DNA of 64,000 bases from Xanthomonas codiaei (GCF_002939785.1 NZ_MDEC01000020.1:30992-94991), one strand, 5' to 3'. Counted from the stretch's first letter, positions 1 to 9,824 are shown. Notes: generated by a model from the sequence alone, not told the origin. A program made the numbers and translations.

Positions 1-114
1 GCGATCAACCTCACCGGCGAAGACGTGCGCTGGCACGGGCGTTCGGAGAAGCAGATCATCCGCCTGATCGATCAGCAGCCGCGTTACACGCTGGGCGTGC
101 GCTACGCCTTCTAG
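1..114 (+). CDS. TonB-dependent receptor, C-terminal end (partial)
   Basis: Only the last 37 codons are in the window, ending at the stop at 112-114. The translated end contains the segment YTLGVRYAF followed by stop. Alternating hydrophobic residues and a terminal phenylalanine are the usual signature of the last beta strand of an outer-membrane barrel. The genes that follow (SapC-like, cupin-like, tryptophan halogenase) commonly sit behind a TonB-dependent receptor in Xanthomonas and Caulobacter relatives, which supports the call. The substrate cannot be judged from this fragment. Confidence 0.65.
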   Translation, partial: AINLTGEDVRWHGRSEKQIIRLIDQQPRYTLGVRYAF

Positions 115-551
115 GCCGGCGGCACGGCGCTGGCGCGCACCGTCAGGTGGGTGCCGACGCGCCATGGAGTGGCATGTTCCCTGGACATGCTGCGCCCATG
201 GCGCGGTCGTCGCTGGCTGACGGCCGTGCATCGCGCGCGCATCGCTCGCGCATCGTGCGTGCGGGGGCTCTTGTCCAGGCACCAGCCGAAGGTGGCGGGC
301 GCAACCGCTGTGCCTGCCGTGCGGCGTCCACGCACGCGCGGTCTGCACGCATCGATGTGGTGAGTGTTCCCGACCGGGCGGCGCATGCAGGCACCGGGTG
401 ATTCGCGCTGCCGGTGCGGCGCGCATGCTGCCCTGCCGCTTGCCGGCCCGGGTTTTTTTGGCAATGCTCGGTGCCTGTCGCGTGCAGCGAGTGGGCGGCA
501 CGCCAATCGTTCAGTGCAGGCGTCCACCGCGGATGCCTGCGGGAGTCGTCG

Positions 552-1310
552 ATGACGCGATATGCAGTGCTCAACAACGTGGCCCATCACGATGTGCGCG
601 TGGTCCTGCGCTTCGGTGCCGAATTCGGGGATGCGGTCGGGCTGGTGCCGGCGTTCGTGACCGAGTACGCCGACCTGCAGCGCGAATACCCGCTGTTCTT
701 CCGCAAGGACCCCGCCACCGGTGGCTACCAATCGGTGGCCTTGCTGGGCTTTGCCCAGGACGAGAACCTGTTCCTGCACGAGGGCCGCTGGAGCGCCAAC
801 TACCTGCCCGGCATCGTCGCCAAGGGACCATTCCTGATCGGCTTCCAGGAGCAGCGGATCGACGGTGCGCTGGTGCAGGAGCCGGTGATCCATATCGACC
901 TGGAGCACCCACGCGTCAGCCGCAGCGAGGGCGAGGCCGTGTTCCTGCCGCAGGGCGGCCACAGCCCGTACCTGGAACACATCATCGGTGTGCTGCGCGG
1001 CATTCGCGAAGGCGTGGACGCCGGGCAGGCCATGGCGGCAGCCTTCAATGCCCTGGGCCTGATCCAGCCAGTGCGCCTGGATGTTGCGCTGGATGCCACC
1101 CATACCGCCCACCTGGATGGGCTGTTCGCCATCGATCGCGAGCGACTTGCCGCACTCGAGGCGCAGCCCCTGCAGCAACTGCACCACGCCGGATACCTGG
1201 AAGGCGCCTTCCTGATGCTGGCATCGCTGCATAACGTGCGCCGCCTGATGGCCGAAAAGCAGCGCCGCCTGCAACACGCGCGCAATGCGCCTGTCGCTGC
1301 CCATGCCTGA
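552..1310 (+). CDS. SapC family protein
   Basis: The 252-residue product begins MTRYAVLNNVAHHDVRV and matches the SapC-like family, named after an S-layer-associated protein of Campylobacter; its biochemical role is unknown. The protein is soluble, with no signal peptide or membrane segment. An upstream in-frame start at 414 would add a Cys/Arg-rich leader of non-coding character, so the ATG at 552 is preferred. It lies between a TonB receptor and a cupin-like gene, with the 3' end overlapping the next gene. The cluster is likely co-transcribed and linked to uptake of an unknown substrate. The family call is confident; the function is not known. Confidence 0.8.
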   Translation: MTRYAVLNNVAHHDVRVVLRFGAEFGDAVGLVPAFVTEYADLQREYPLFFRKDPATGGYQSVALLGFAQDENLFLHEGRWSANYLPGIVAKGPFLIGFQEQRIDGALVQEPVIHIDLEHPRVSRSEGEAVFLPQGGHSPYLEHIIGVLRGIREGVDAGQAMAAAFNALGLIQPVRLDVALDATHTAHLDGLFAIDRERLAALEAQPLQQLHHAGYLEGAFLMLASLHNVRRLMAEKQRRLQHARNAPVAAHA

Positions 1311-2355
1311 TCGTATGGATGCACCCGCAAGCCCCGGCGCTGTTGCAGGCGCGATCGCCGAGCGCACCGATTGCACACCGGAATCGCTACCGCTTGCCGC
1401 ACTGTGCGAGGCGGCCGAGCCGGTGGTGTTGCGTGGGGTCACACGCGATTGGTCGCTGGTACAGGCCGGCCTGCGCAGTCCGGACGAGGCGATGCACCAG
1501 CTGCGCGCCCACGACACCGGGCGCGCCTTGCAGTACTCCTATGGCGGGCCGGCAATCGCCGGCCGTCCGTTCTACACCGAGGACTGCAGCGCGCTGAATT
1601 TCGAGGTGCAGCGCGGCAGCCTGAGCAGCTTGCTGGATGCGATCGCCGCGCATCGCGATGACCTGCAACCGCCCACCTACTATCTGGCCTCGCTGCCTGT
1701 CGACGAGGGCTTGCCTGGCTTGCGCGCGCACAACGATCTGGATCTGGCGGCCAGCGGCATCGAGGTGCAGCCCAGCATCTGGATCGGCAATCGCGTCACC
1801 GCGTCCTGCCATTACGATGCACCGAACAACCTGGCGTGCTGCGTGGTAGGGCAGCGGCGCTTCACGCTGTTTCCCCCGGAGCAGGTGGCCAATCTCTACC
1901 CCGGGCCGCTCGATCCCACGCCGGGCGGGCAGGTGGTGAGCATGGTGGATATCGCTAATCCCGACCTGCAGCGCTACCCGCGATTTGCGCAGGCACAGCC
2001 GCATGCGCGTACCGCCGTGCTGGAGCCGGGCGATGCGCTGTTCATCCCGAGCATGTGGTGGCATCACGTGCAGTCGCTGCAGCCCTTCAACGTGCTGGTC
2101 AACTACTGGTGGAGCACCGCGCCCGCGCAGTTGCCGGCGGCGATGCCGGCGCTGTATCACGCGCTGTGGGCCATCCGCGACCGGCCCGTGGCAGAGAAGG
2201 AGGCATGGCGCGCCTTGTTCGATTACTACGTGTTCGGCCCGGCCGAGCGTGCCGGCGCGCATCTCCCCGAACCGGCGCGACAGGCGCTGGGGCCGATCGA
2301 TCCCATCCTGGCGCGCCAGCTGCGCGCCATGCTGATCGGCAGGCTCAATCGTTGA
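1303..2355 (+). CDS. Cupin-like (JmjC/Cupin_8) domain protein
   Basis: A product of about 350 residues with the layout of Cupin_8/JmjC-fold proteins. It has an Ile-Trp-Ile-Gly segment followed by CHYDAPNNLACCVVGQRRF, where the His and Asp are candidate iron ligands, then FTLFPPEQ, and later GDALFIPSMWWHHVQSL carrying the distal histidine. These motifs suggest a 2-oxoglutarate/Fe(II)-type fold, although activity is unproven. No clear ribosome binding site decides the start: ATGs at 1285, 1303 and 1315 are all possible, and 1303 gives a short overlap with the SapC-like gene, which suggests translational coupling. Its neighbours are a SapC-like gene and a tryptophan halogenase. Confidence 0.8.
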   Translation: MPDRMDAPASPGAVAGAIAERTDCTPESLPLAALCEAAEPVVLRGVTRDWSLVQAGLRSPDEAMHQLRAHDTGRALQYSYGGPAIAGRPFYTEDCSALNFEVQRGSLSSLLDAIAAHRDDLQPPTYYLASLPVDEGLPGLRAHNDLDLAASGIEVQPSIWIGNRVTASCHYDAPNNLACCVVGQRRFTLFPPEQVANLYPGPLDPTPGGQVVSMVDIANPDLQRYPRFAQAQPHARTAVLEPGDALFIPSMWWHHVQSLQPFNVLVNYWWSTAPAQLPAAMPALYHALWAIRDRPVAEKEAWRALFDYYVFGPAERAGAHLPEPARQALGPIDPILARQLRAMLIGRLNR

Positions 2356-2533
2356 TGGACGGCACTGCGTTCAATGCCGATTGCCGGATGACTGCGCCGT
2401 CCATCGGCAGGGCGCGTGGCAGCGCATCCTCATGCCGTGTTGGTATCGATGTGCGTGCACGCCTTCTGCGGTGCCGAGCAGGATCGCTCCACATGGCAGC
2501 CGCCATTCCACAACCAGTTCACGGGAGTTCGCA

Positions 2534-4054
2534 GTGACTCAGGCTCAGATTCGCAAGGTGGTCATCGCCGGCGGTGGCACGGCCGGCTGGATCGCCGCCG
2601 CCGCGCTGTCGCATCAGTTCCGCGATCTGCTCGACATCACCCTGGTCGAGTCCGAGCAGATCGGCACGGTGGGTGTCGGCGAATCGACGGTGCCGCCGAT
2701 CCGCACCTTTCACCGGTTCCTGCAGATCGACGAGCAGGAGTTCCTGCGCGAGGTGGCGGGCACCTTCAAGCTCTCGATCTCCTTCGAGCACTGGCTGCGC
2801 CAGGGCGATCGCTATATCCACCCGTTCGGTATCACCGGGCAGAGCACCCTGGTGTGCGCGTTCCATCATCTGTGGCTGGAAAGCCGGCGCCGCGGCATGG
2901 GCGGCAGCTTTGGCGATTACTGCCTGGAAACCGTGGCCTCGCGCGTGGACCGCTTCGCCTTGCCGCGCGAGCCCGCGGTCAACTACGCCTACCACCTCGA
3001 TGCCGCGCTGTACGCGCGCTTCCTGCGTGCGCGCAGCGAGGCCTGTGGCGTCACCCGCATTGAGGGCCGGATCCAGCAGGTGACGGTGCACCCGGACAGC
3101 GGCGATGTCGCCAGCCTGGTGCTGGAAGACGGGCAGGTCATCGCCGGCGATCTGTTCATCGATTGCAGCGGTTTCCGCGGCCTGTTGATCGAGCAGACCC
3201 TGCACACCGGCTACGAAGACTGGAGCCACTGGTTGCCGTGCGACCGCGCGGTGGCGGTGCAGACCGAGGCGCTGGGCCCGCCGGTGCCGTACACGCGCGC
3301 CATCGCGCACGAAGCCGGCTGGCGCTGGCATATTCCGCTGCAGCACCGTGTGGGCAACGGCCTGGTGTTCTCCAGCCGGCACCTGTCCGACGACGAGGCG
3401 CATGCCAAGCTGCTGCGCGACGTGGCCGCCCCCGCGGTGAAGGATCCCTGGATGGTGCCCTTCCGCACCGGCCGCCGGCTCAAGGCCTGGAACAAGAACG
3501 TGGTGTCGCTGGGCCTGGCCAGTGGTTTCATCGAGCCGCTGGAATCCACCAGCATCCACCTCACCATCTCGGCGGTGGTGCGGCTGCTGACGCTGTTCCC
3601 GGCGCAGGGCATCGCGCCGTCGCAGGTGCAGCTGTTCAACGATGTCAGCCGCGCCGAGATGGAACACGTGCGCGATTTCGTCACCTTGCACTACCACGCC
3701 ACCCAGCGCGAGGAACCGCTGTGGCGGCAATGCCGCGAGATGGAGCTGCCGGAGTCGCTGGCAGTGCGCCTGCGCGCCTGGCGCGAGCGTGCGCACGCCT
3801 GGCAGGCGGCGGACGAATTGTTCCGGGTCGATTCCTGGACGCATGTGCTGATGGGCCAGGGCCTGATGCCGGAGCAACATCACCCGCTGACACGCGCGTT
3901 CTCCGACCAGGATCTGCAACGCCTGCTGGACGGCATCGCCCAGCCGATCCAGCAGGCGGTGGAGCAGTTTCCCTCGCAGCAGGCCTTCATCGAACGCTAT
4001 TGCAAGGCAAGGCCGGAAGTGTGGGGAGCGCGCACGCCGGTCATGGCCCGCTAG
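2534..4054 (+). CDS. Tryptophan 7-halogenase family flavoprotein
   Basis: A 506-residue FAD-dependent halogenase-like protein. The N-terminus carries the dinucleotide motif GGGTAGW. The conserved lysine region of the family is seen in TFKLSISFEHW, and the family hallmark WxWxIP is present as WRWHIP. Flavin halogenases chlorinate or brominate indoles using FADH2 supplied by a separate reductase. Members next to TonB receptors probably act on imported or cell-surface substrates, but their substrates are unknown. A GTG start at 2534 is chosen because GGGAG precedes it at a suitable distance and the conserved Rossmann fold begins a few residues later; the open frame upstream is Cys/Arg-rich and unlikely to be coding. 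The gene converges on the metallo-hydrolase 33 bases away. Confidence 0.88.
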   Translation: MTQAQIRKVVIAGGGTAGWIAAAALSHQFRDLLDITLVESEQIGTVGVGESTVPPIRTFHRFLQIDEQEFLREVAGTFKLSISFEHWLRQGDRYIHPFGITGQSTLVCAFHHLWLESRRRGMGGSFGDYCLETVASRVDRFALPREPAVNYAYHLDAALYARFLRARSEACGVTRIEGRIQQVTVHPDSGDVASLVLEDGQVIAGDLFIDCSGFRGLLIEQTLHTGYEDWSHWLPCDRAVAVQTEALGPPVPYTRAIAHEAGWRWHIPLQHRVGNGLVFSSRHLSDDEAHAKLLRDVAAPAVKDPWMVPFRTGRRLKAWNKNVVSLGLASGFIEPLESTSIHLTISAVVRLLTLFPAQGIAPSQVQLFNDVSRAEMEHVRDFVTLHYHATQREEPLWRQCREMELPESLAVRLRAWRERAHAWQAADELFRVDSWTHVLMGQGLMPEQHHPLTRAFSDQDLQRLLDGIAQPIQQAVEQFPSQQAFIERYCKARPEVWGARTPVMAR

Positions 4055-4087
4055 CCATCCCGCGTTGGATCAGCGCCATCTGCTGCG

Positions 4088-5095
4088 CTACAACCGCATC
4101 AGGTCGGCGCCGACCACGATCGGGCCGGCGTAGTGCTTGCGTGCACCCTCGCTCCACATCGCGTCGGTGATGGATGGGTCGCCACCAGGCACGAAGTGGC
4201 TCAGGACCAGCAGCTTCGCGCGGGCAGCGGCGGCGATCCTGCCGACCTCTTCGCTGGTGGAATGGCTCTTGAGCAGGTGGTCGAGCAAGGTGGGCGCGTT
4301 GTCGCTGGTCTTGAGCATCTTTTCCAACGCGGGCAGGTACATCACCTCATGCACCAGGACATCGGTGTCCCTGGCAAAGTCGGCCAGCGCCGGCAGATAG
4401 CGCGTGTCGCCGGAGAACACCACGCTGCGGTCGCGCGCCGCGAAGCGGTACGCAAAGGCCGGCTTGAGCGTGTAGTGGTCCACCAGGGCAGCGGTGACTT
4501 CCACCTGATCGTTCCGCAGCACCATGCCGGGCTGGTCGAACTCATGCACATGGATCAACGGCCGGAACGGCGGGCGGCCTTCCTCGCGCATGCGCGCCTC
4601 GATGTCGATGGCATTCATCGTCACGAACGCATCCACCATCGCGCCGATGCCTGGTGGCCCATACAGATGCACCGGCGTCTGCAGGCCGCTGGCCCAGGCC
4701 AGCCACACCACGTTGAGCAGGTCGGCGTTGTGGTCGGAGTGATGGTGGGTCAGGAAGATGTCGCGCAGTGCCGGCAGCGCGATGCCGGCCTTGGCCAGTT
4801 GCTGCGCGACACCGTTGCCGCAGTCGACCAGATAGGGCTGCCCGTCGATCACCAGCGCATTGGCGGCCGCTGCACGCAGGGGCGAGGGCGTCGGCCCGCC
4901 CTTGGTGCCCAGCAATACCAGCACGCTGCCCTTGGCCAGAAACGGTGCAGGCGCCGCCGCGTTGCCATTGGCATGCGCGAGGCTGGCGCCGGAGCTGGAC
5001 GCCGCCACGAGTGGCCTGGCCGTGGACATTATCCCCGCGGACACTGTCAGCTGCAGCAGCGCCCGGCGGGAGTGCGACATGAGGGGGGCGGGCAT
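4088..5095 (-). CDS. Metallo-beta-lactamase-fold hydrolase with Tat-like signal
   Basis: A 335-residue protein. The start at 5095 is preceded by AAGGAA on the minus strand. A twin-arginine-like signal (SRRALLQL) near the N-terminus and an alanine-rich stretch suggest export. The metal-binding motif is THHHSDHNAD, and later metal-ligand segments are FSGDTRY, LVHEVMY and LVLSHFVPGGDP. The layout resembles AtsA/ribonuclease-Z-like arylsulfatases, so a periplasmic esterase or sulfatase role is likely; the substrate is unknown. An alternative start at 5080 would give a shorter signal region. It converges with the halogenase and diverges from the next gene. Confidence 0.82.
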   Translation of the reverse strand: MPAPLMSHSRRALLQLTVSAGIMSTARPLVAASSSGASLAHANGNAAAPAPFLAKGSVLVLLGTKGGPTPSPLRAAAANALVIDGQPYLVDCGNGVAQQLAKAGIALPALRDIFLTHHHSDHNADLLNVVWLAWASGLQTPVHLYGPPGIGAMVDAFVTMNAIDIEARMREEGRPPFRPLIHVHEFDQPGMVLRNDQVEVTAALVDHYTLKPAFAYRFAARDRSVVFSGDTRYLPALADFARDTDVLVHEVMYLPALEKMLKTSDNAPTLLDHLLKSHSTSEEVGRIAAAARAKLLVLSHFVPGGDPSITDAMWSEGARKHYAGPIVVGADLMRL

Positions 5096-5500
5096 GACGA
5101 TTCCTTGGGCGCGCCGAAAGTGCAGAGTGTGCCGACAGCGACGCCGTGCCGCCATCGCTGCCTGCCGGGCCAGGCCCTGCAGCTTGGCGACGATGCACGA
5201 TGTGCAGCACGCCCAACGCGCCGGCCGCCCGTACATAGCGATGTGGGGCAATGGGGCAGTCTGCATGCCGCAGCGCACCCAGCATCGCGCTGCGCACCAC
5301 GTGAGCGTAGATCGGCAGGCGGGCGATGAATGCCGCCAGCGCCGGCGAGCGATCCTGCCGGGGGCGCAGCGCACCAGCGTTGCCGCTGCACGGCCTTGCC
5401 GCAGGCAATGGCCTTGCGCATAGTGCGGCACTACCGAGACCGTAGGCACCGCCATGGAATGCGCGCGATGACATCACCGGCAAGCTGCCGCATGGCGGCT

Positions 5501-6250
5501 ATGCGCTACGTCTTGATCGCGCTGCTGGTGCTGTCCTCCGGCGCACATGCCTGGCACCCGCAGTATCCGCCGTGGTCGCGACCTCCGGCGGGCTCGCAAT
5601 GCCCGGTAGCCGAACTGCCGGCGGAGGAGGGCCGTGCGCAATGGGAGGGCATCACCCATTTTCGCGACGCGGGGACCGTGCTCGCCATGGATAACCGTGG
5701 CGCGGCGCCGACGCTGCAGGTCCAGGATGCTGCCGGCCGCGTGCAGTTGGCAGCGGTCGAACTGGGCGGCGGCTTGCTCGGCTTTCATGGCGTGGAGCGC
5801 GCCGATCTCAATGGCGACGGCCGTGCGGATTACGTGGTGACCCTGGGCAGTGGCGGCGTTGGTCTGGCAGGCGGCAATGCGTGGCGCATCGTGGTGCTCT
5901 CGCAAGGCGATCGCTACCGTGCGCTTCGTGTACCCACGCACGAGCCCAGTGCCGACGATTACCGGCGTGTGCCGGGACGCCGCGGCTGTGCGCTGCTGCA
6001 GCTGTCGGTGATCACCGCCGACCCCGCTGCCACGCGCGACCGGCGCTGGCATACCTTCTGGGTGTATCGGTTGGTGCGCTTCCAGGGCACGCGGGCCGTG
6101 GAAGCGAACACCGCATTGCCCGGCTTGCCGAACTGGATCCTCTATACGCATCGTGCAGGCAATAGCGCCCCGACCACCTTGCTGGGCGAGGCCGCAAAAG
6201 CGCGGCTGTGGAATGACGCAGCACGCGAACGCGTCACTGTCTTGCCATAG
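5501..6250 (+). CDS. Secreted protein with FG-GAP/VCBS-like segment, function unknown
   Basis: A 249-residue product starting MRYVLIALLVLSSGAHA, a good Sec signal peptide with a likely cleavage after AHA. Around the middle the segment ADLNGDGRADYVVTLGSG resembles the calcium-binding loop of FG-GAP/VCBS repeats. Two cysteines in the mature part (GSQCP and GCALL) could form a disulphide in the periplasm. Other possible starts are at 5468 and 5492; 5501 is chosen because it starts the signal peptide directly. The family is not recognised beyond this motif. It ends in a short region with a strong inverted repeat shared with the convergent protease gene. Confidence 0.68.
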   Translation: MRYVLIALLVLSSGAHAWHPQYPPWSRPPAGSQCPVAELPAEEGRAQWEGITHFRDAGTVLAMDNRGAAPTLQVQDAAGRVQLAAVELGGGLLGFHGVERADLNGDGRADYVVTLGSGGVGLAGGNAWRIVVLSQGDRYRALRVPTHEPSADDYRRVPGRRGCALLQLSVITADPAATRDRRWHTFWVYRLVRFQGTRAVEANTALPGLPNWILYTHRAGNSAPTTLLGEAAKARLWNDAARERVTVLP

Positions 6251-6367
6251 TGGCTCAGCCCGGCGGTCGCCTGCAGCGATGGCGATGTGGAGCGCAGGCT
6301 GGCGATGCATCGGGCGCATGGGGCGAGACGCGCCGGTCACGCTGGCACGCTGGCACGCTGGCGACAC

Positions 6368-6393
6368 GTGGCAGGCGACCAGGCGCCTGCCAC
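6368..6393. terminator. Hairpin between convergent genes
   Basis: A perfect 10-base inverted repeat (GTGGCAGGCG and CGCCTGCCAC) with a 6-base loop lies between the converging genes ending at 6250 and 6406. There is no T-run on either side, so it is a terminator-like or mRNA-stabilising hairpin rather than a canonical intrinsic terminator. Confidence 0.45.
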
Positions 6394-6405
6394 CTGCCAT
6401 CTCGC

Positions 6406-7799
6406 TTACTGCCCGAAGAACGTGGAGATCGACGAGTACACGTCGGAGAAGCGCGAGTAGTAGTCCGGGTCGGTCTGCGCGGTGCAGTACGAATACCCGC
6501 CGTACAGGCCGCCGCGCAGCTGGTACGCGCCACCGCTGGCGATGGTGAACAGGCCCGAGCCGGAGGAGCCGCCTTCGGTGACACCGTCGTTCCAGACCAC
6601 GCGATAGAACGGGCTCTTGCCGTCGATGGACGTGTTCAACCCATTGACCGTGCCCAGCGAATACTTCTTGACGTCGCCGGAAGGATGGTGGATGCCCACG
6701 ATCGAGGTGCCGGTCGAGCCGATCGCCGCGCTGTTCCAGGCCGCGTAGAAAGCGCCGCTTGGCGGTGCGGTCTTCAACTCCAGCAGCGCGGTGTCGCGTG
6801 CGGTGTTGGCATGGCGCAGGAACGCACCGCCGGTCAGCGTGGTCGCCTGCGCACTGGCGGTGTTGCCATTGCAGCTGGCCGCGTCGTAGAACCAGTAGGT
6901 CTGCAGCGTGTTGGCCACCGTCTGCGTGCTGATGCAGTGCGCCGCGGTCCAGAACAGGTTGCGCTTGGGCGTATTGGTATTGTTGAGCAGGGTGCCGGTG
7001 CACAGGAACGAGCCCTGGCTGGTGGTGAACACCATGCGTGCCACCGCCTTGGCGGCACTGGTGAAGCCGGCGGTGGGATTGGCGCGGCAGACGATATCGT
7101 TCTGGCACGAATCGCTTTCGCCAATGGCAATGGTCATCATGTCGCGCGGGCTGGCCGTGGGGCTGATGTCCAGATGCGACAGCTGCGGAACGCTGAGGCT
7201 GAAGTTTTCCGGATACAGGCCGGCAGCGAGATCTCCACCAGCAGGTTGTCGCCGCTGACCGTCGGCGACCAGCCGATGGCATCGCCGGTGCCGACGAAGC
7301 TGGCGCCGGATTGTTCGAAGACGCGGCCATCATCGCCGGCAAAACGCAGCGTCACCCGCGACGGATCGCCCGGCGTTGCACCGGCGCCGCGCAGCACCAG
7401 CGCCGCGCGCAGCGCCGCCGCCTGCGCGGAGCCGAGCTTCATGGTGGCAACGCGCGAACCGTCGCCGGCCATCTGCCAATCCAGCTTGGCCAGGCTGACC
7501 GACGGCTGCGTCACCGCACGCGAAAAGCCGATCTGCAGCGGCTGCCCATGTTTGACTTGCGCAATGCGCTTTTCGCGCACGCGACCGAGTTCCTTGCTGC
7601 TGGGTGCGGCCAGTTGCACCACACGCGTGGGCAGGATGCCGCCACGCAGGCTTGCCGACTGCAATGTCGCCGCGCCGAGCTTGGCCGCCTGCGGCGCGGT
7701 GCTCACCGGTGCGGCATCCATCTCGGTGGGCGGCGCGGCCAGCGCGGAGCCGGAAACAGCGGAAAACAGCGCCAGATACAACGCATTCTTGCGAATCAT
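6406..7799 (-). pseudogene. Trypsin-like serine protease, frameshifted
   Basis: Two reading frames together make one secreted trypsin-fold protease. The first part (7799 to about 7222) starts MIRKNALYLALFSAVSGSALA, a signal peptide, and holds a pro-region. Near 7216-7226 the frame breaks, and the family sequence continues in the next frame as GLYPENFSLSVPQLSHLDIS. The catalytic part has all three residues: TAAHC, RDTALLEL and GSSGSG. The break fits loss of one base, or of four in a CCGGCC-type run. A GAAGGA ribosome site precedes the start at 7799. Related Xanthomonas proteins resemble lysyl endopeptidases secreted by the type II system. As read, the first frame ends after 220 residues and no active enzyme would be made. 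Confidence 0.8.
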
Positions 7800-8246
7800 G
7801 GGTAGTCCTTCTCGTCAGGGGACGGCAGGCAGCGGCGGGGGCCAGGGCCTGCGGCGCCATCGTTGGCGCCAGATGAGACTAGCGAATGTTTACAACTGAA
7901 TATGTGCTGAAAATCTCTTTCAGAGATGATCATTCGATAAAACGATAATGTCCTTCATCGGCCTTGCGTTGCCAAGCCTCGCCAACGTTGCAGCTGCGAT
8001 CACCTCGCACCGCAGGCAGAGCGCAAGGCGCTGCCATGCGGACACGCTGCCGCGGCAATACGCGTCAGGGATGCTTGCAGCATTGGCGACGTCAGCCTGC
8101 CGTTGCGCAACGACGTCCTTGCGCCGCATTGCGCGCGCCTGATCGCACGCTGGGCGCGTGCGGGGCGGGGATCGGCCGCCACTCGGCTACCTGCAAGCGC
8201 TTACAGAGAGCTGCAGCGCAGTGCTGGGGCTCGGCGGTGAAGCGGG
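7800..8246. other. Intergenic region upstream of the protease
   Basis: About 450 bases without a credible gene. The part at 7875-7950 is relatively AT-rich and probably holds the promoter of the minus-strand protease. The rest has normal GC and I see no RNA gene or repeat in it. Confidence 0.4.
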
Positions 8247-9629
8247 CTACTCCAGCGCATCGCTGGCACGGAACTCGGTCGAGCGCCCGCTGACTTTCAG
8301 GAAGGCCAGCACCGCCAGGCCCACCGTCAGCCACGCCATTCCGCCGAGTTGCGCATGCCGGTCGGCATTGATCAGCACATAGCCCAGGATTACGCTGCCG
8401 ATCAACGGCACCATGCCATGCAGGACCAGCCGGCCCTGCCGGCGGAAATGCCAGGCCACTGCCACATGCAGCAGCACGAAAGCAGTCAGCGCGCCCACAT
8501 TGCACAGCGACGACAGCAAGGCGATCTGGCCGACGAAGACTTCGCCCAGCACCATGCTCAGCGCCGCCACCAGCAGGATGGCGCGCTGCGGCACACCGGT
8601 GCGCGGATGGATGTAGCGCAGTAATGCCGGCAACTGGCGATCGCGCGCCATGGCGAACAACAGCCGCGAGGTGGCCGCCTGCGCCACCAATGAATTGGCG
8701 ATTGCCGCACTGATGGCCACCGTCAGTGCGATCACGATCTGCAGCCATGGCCCGGCGATCAGGTGGCCGATCTCGAAGAATGCATCGTTGGATGCCTGCT
8801 GGCTGGGGTAGCGCAGCAGGGTGGGTTGCAGCAGGGCGGCCAGCCAGGTCTGCAGCACGAACAATCCGGCCACCAGCAACAAGGCCAGCAAGGTGGCGCG
8901 GCCGACCACGCGGTTGCCGCCGCGTGCTTCTTCCGACAGCGTGGAGATCGCATCAAAGCCCAGGAACGACACCACTGCCACCGACAACGCGCTGAAGATC
9001 AGCTGCGGCGAGAACGCCTGCGGGTTGTAGAACGGGCGCAACGACCAGTGCGCGCCATTGACGCCGCGCTGGATCGCCAGGCTCGCCAGCACCACGAACA
9101 CCGCCAGCACCACCAGTTGCGCATACAGAAACACCCGGTTGGCCCGCGCAGTGGTTTCGATCCCGCGCAGGTTGACCACGGTGTTGAGCACCACGAAGAA
9201 CGCGATCCACGCCGGCTGCGGCACCGACGGCAGCACGTTGTGCATCGCATTGGCGCCGACCACGTAGAGCAGGGTGGGCACCAGCAGATAGTCGAGCAGG
9301 ATCGCCCAGCCGGCCAGGAAGCCCATGCCGCTGCTCAATCCGCGTCCCACGTAGGCATACACCGAGCCGGCCACCGGAAACGCCTGCGACATCTGCTGGT
9401 AGCTCAGCGCGGTGAACAGCATCGCCACGAAGCCGACCAGATAGGTCAGTGGCACCATGCCCGCACTGATGTCGAATACGCCACCGAAGATCGAGAACGG
9501 CGCGGTGGGCACCATGAACACCAGACCGTAGATCAGCAGGTCCTTCAGCGTGAGCTGGCGCTTGAGCTCCTGCGTATAGCCAAAACGTTCCAGTGCAGCC
9601 GCATCGTCGCGGCGAGGGGTATCGGTCAT
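8247..9629 (-). CDS. APC family amino-acid permease
   Basis: A 460-residue integral membrane protein with about 12 predicted hydrophobic segments. It starts MTDTPRRDDAAALERFGY at 9629, after a poor ribosome site. The first transmembrane region carries GLVFMVPTAPFSIFG, and the sixth-helix region carries SFLGFDAISTLSEEARGG, which is characteristic of the amino acid-polyamine-organocation superfamily and closest in feel to the PuuP/YeeF branch. It would import amino acids or amines across the inner membrane. The gene is divergent from the LuxR-solo gene, and an aminopeptidase gene lies beyond it, so a link to use of peptides or plant-derived amines is plausible but inferred. Confidence 0.85.
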   Translation of the reverse strand: MTDTPRRDDAAALERFGYTQELKRQLTLKDLLIYGLVFMVPTAPFSIFGGVFDISAGMVPLTYLVGFVAMLFTALSYQQMSQAFPVAGSVYAYVGRGLSSGMGFLAGWAILLDYLLVPTLLYVVGANAMHNVLPSVPQPAWIAFFVVLNTVVNLRGIETTARANRVFLYAQLVVLAVFVVLASLAIQRGVNGAHWSLRPFYNPQAFSPQLIFSALSVAVVSFLGFDAISTLSEEARGGNRVVGRATLLALLLVAGLFVLQTWLAALLQPTLLRYPSQQASNDAFFEIGHLIAGPWLQIVIALTVAISAAIANSLVAQAATSRLLFAMARDRQLPALLRYIHPRTGVPQRAILLVAALSMVLGEVFVGQIALLSSLCNVGALTAFVLLHVAVAWHFRRQGRLVLHGMVPLIGSVILGYVLINADRHAQLGGMAWLTVGLAVLAFLKVSGRSTEFRASDALE

Positions 9630-9824
9630 GCAGGGGTTCGCTGTCAGGAAGGCCGGGGTCGAGGCGGGCACGGGTGGCGAGGTTGGCGAGGTTGGCGATG
9701 CTGCAGTGCAGCCGTGTGACCGGCATTGTGACGATAAGGTGGCCGGCAAGCCCAACCACTGGTAAAAATGCTAGGTTTTCCATGCTGGATGCGTCCAGTG
9801 CCTCTGGAGGCCTGAAGGAAGCCC
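9630..9824. promoter_or_regulatory. Divergent promoter region between permease and oryR
   Basis: This 195-base gap must hold promoters for both divergent genes. It contains a palindrome GCTGCAGTGCAGC at 9700-9712 and three short direct GGTTGGCGA-like repeats just before it. No sigma factor consensus is clear. The palindrome is a candidate operator only. Confidence 0.35.

Noticed and set aside
143..577. Minus-strand gene upstream of SapC-like gene
   Set aside because: Arg/Ala/Thr-rich chance frame with no ribosome site; the 430-base gap appears to be non-coding leader.
5474..7342. A 622-codon minus-strand open frame across the protease and FG-GAP-like gene
   Set aside because: It is a high-GC chance frame; it overlaps two better genes, has no family motifs and lacks a ribosome site.
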